Source of the DNA: Carboxydocella thermautotrophica
GTDB taxonomy: Bacteria; Bacillota; GCA-003054495; Carboxydocellales; Carboxydocellaceae
Reading direction: 5' to 3'
Length of the DNA stretch: 52,558 nucleotides
Assembly (NCBI GenBank): GCA_003054495.1
Contig: CP028514.1
Coordinates: 2,637,501 to 2,690,058 of the forward strand
A model generated the notes under the pieces. That model did no database searches and was not told where the DNA came from. It was given only the letters and a program-made list of their open reading frames with translations. The first letter of the stretch is position 1. Each line of letters opens with the position of its first letter. Positions 52,442-52,558 of this stretch are shown here, piece after piece. The translations under genes were made by a program, and so were the position numbers.

Positions 52442-52558
52442 CTACGGAGTTAATCTTTTTCTGCCCTTCATGCGACGCCGTTTCAAGACATTCCGCCCGG
52501 CTTTGGTGGACATTCTTTTCAAAAACCCGTGCACTTTTTTCACATAGCGCTTTTTGGG
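52442..52558 (-). CDS. rpmH: Large ribosomal subunit protein bL34 (5' end outside window)
   Basis: The last 38 codons of bL34: [21 protein letters not shown] then [17 protein letters not shown] and stop. The first residues lie beyond the window edge. In Firmicutes rpmH adjoins dnaA, so the replication origin is expected just to the right. Confidence 0.97.
   Translation of the reverse strand, partial: PKKRYVKKVHGFLKRMSTKAGRNVLKRRRMKGRKRLTP

Overview
The window looks like the origin-proximal part of a chromosome from a spore-forming, anaerobic, probably thermophilic member of the Clostridia (a Carboxydocella/Thermincola-like Firmicute is my inference; no rRNA gene is present to prove it). Support: the conserved Firmicute order rpmH-rnpA-yidD-yidC-jag-mnmE-mnmG-rsmG-parA-parB; rpsF-ssb-rpsR, yybS-rplI-lonB-dnaB and purB-purA; the sporulation-associated family YyaC; frequent GTG/TTG starts with strong Shine-Dalgarno sequences; and nickel/hydrogenase genes. 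Nearly everything lies on the minus strand. The exceptions are yyaC, the larEBC operon and a GIY-YIG gene.

Layout from left to right. 1-543: a tRNA operon (partial Gly?, Phe, Asp, Val, Glu, Lys) with its promoter. 540-5376: ybjQ, pabB and pabC, with pabB and pabC split by an IS607-type TnpB element (copy A). 5444-9616: a COG2509 FAD protein, purB and purA. 9685-12294: an AT-rich solitary SF1 helicase that looks acquired. 12435-18502: tautomerase, dnaB, lonB, rplI, yybS, then rpsR, ssb and rpsF. 18509-23499: ychF, DUF951, mscS, a HEAT-like protein, an M18 aminopeptidase and a CvpA-family protein. 23595-28406: a complete branched-chain amino acid ABC transporter. 28462-34426: hypB, hypA and a hydrogenase-like operon with its regulator. 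34584-36347: yyaC, a phosphoribosyltransferase and DUF4446. 36381-39110: larE-larB-larC. 39145-42000: DUF554, a cysteine desulfurase and a YdjM-type protein. 42117-43747: parS, parB and parA. 43759-45666: IS607-type copy B, with a broken tnpB. 45796-46377: a GIY-YIG protein. 46435-52558: rsmG up to rpmH (cut by the window end).

The most unusual system is at 29585-34426. A Tat-exported hydrogenase small subunit keeps its Fe-S cysteines, and a b-type cytochrome lies downstream. Between them is a large-subunit homologue that has lost all four cysteines that hold the NiFe centre. The operon starts from a sequence matching the sigma-54 consensus. It lies just downstream of a sigma-54 activator whose sensor half is a ferredoxin plus an [FeFe]-hydrogenase-like domain. 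This looks like a hydrogenase-derived complex that can no longer split H2 but is still regulated like a redox or H2-responsive operon.

Other points of interest: three perfect DnaA boxes within 87 bp inside mnmE; a parS site that encodes the end of parB; two IS607-type elements, each with tnpA deleted differently but ending at the same right breakpoint; a reconstructable empty site showing that copy A split an overlapping pabB-pabC pair and rewrote the end of PabB; and a structured region next to each tnpB that is probably the omega RNA.
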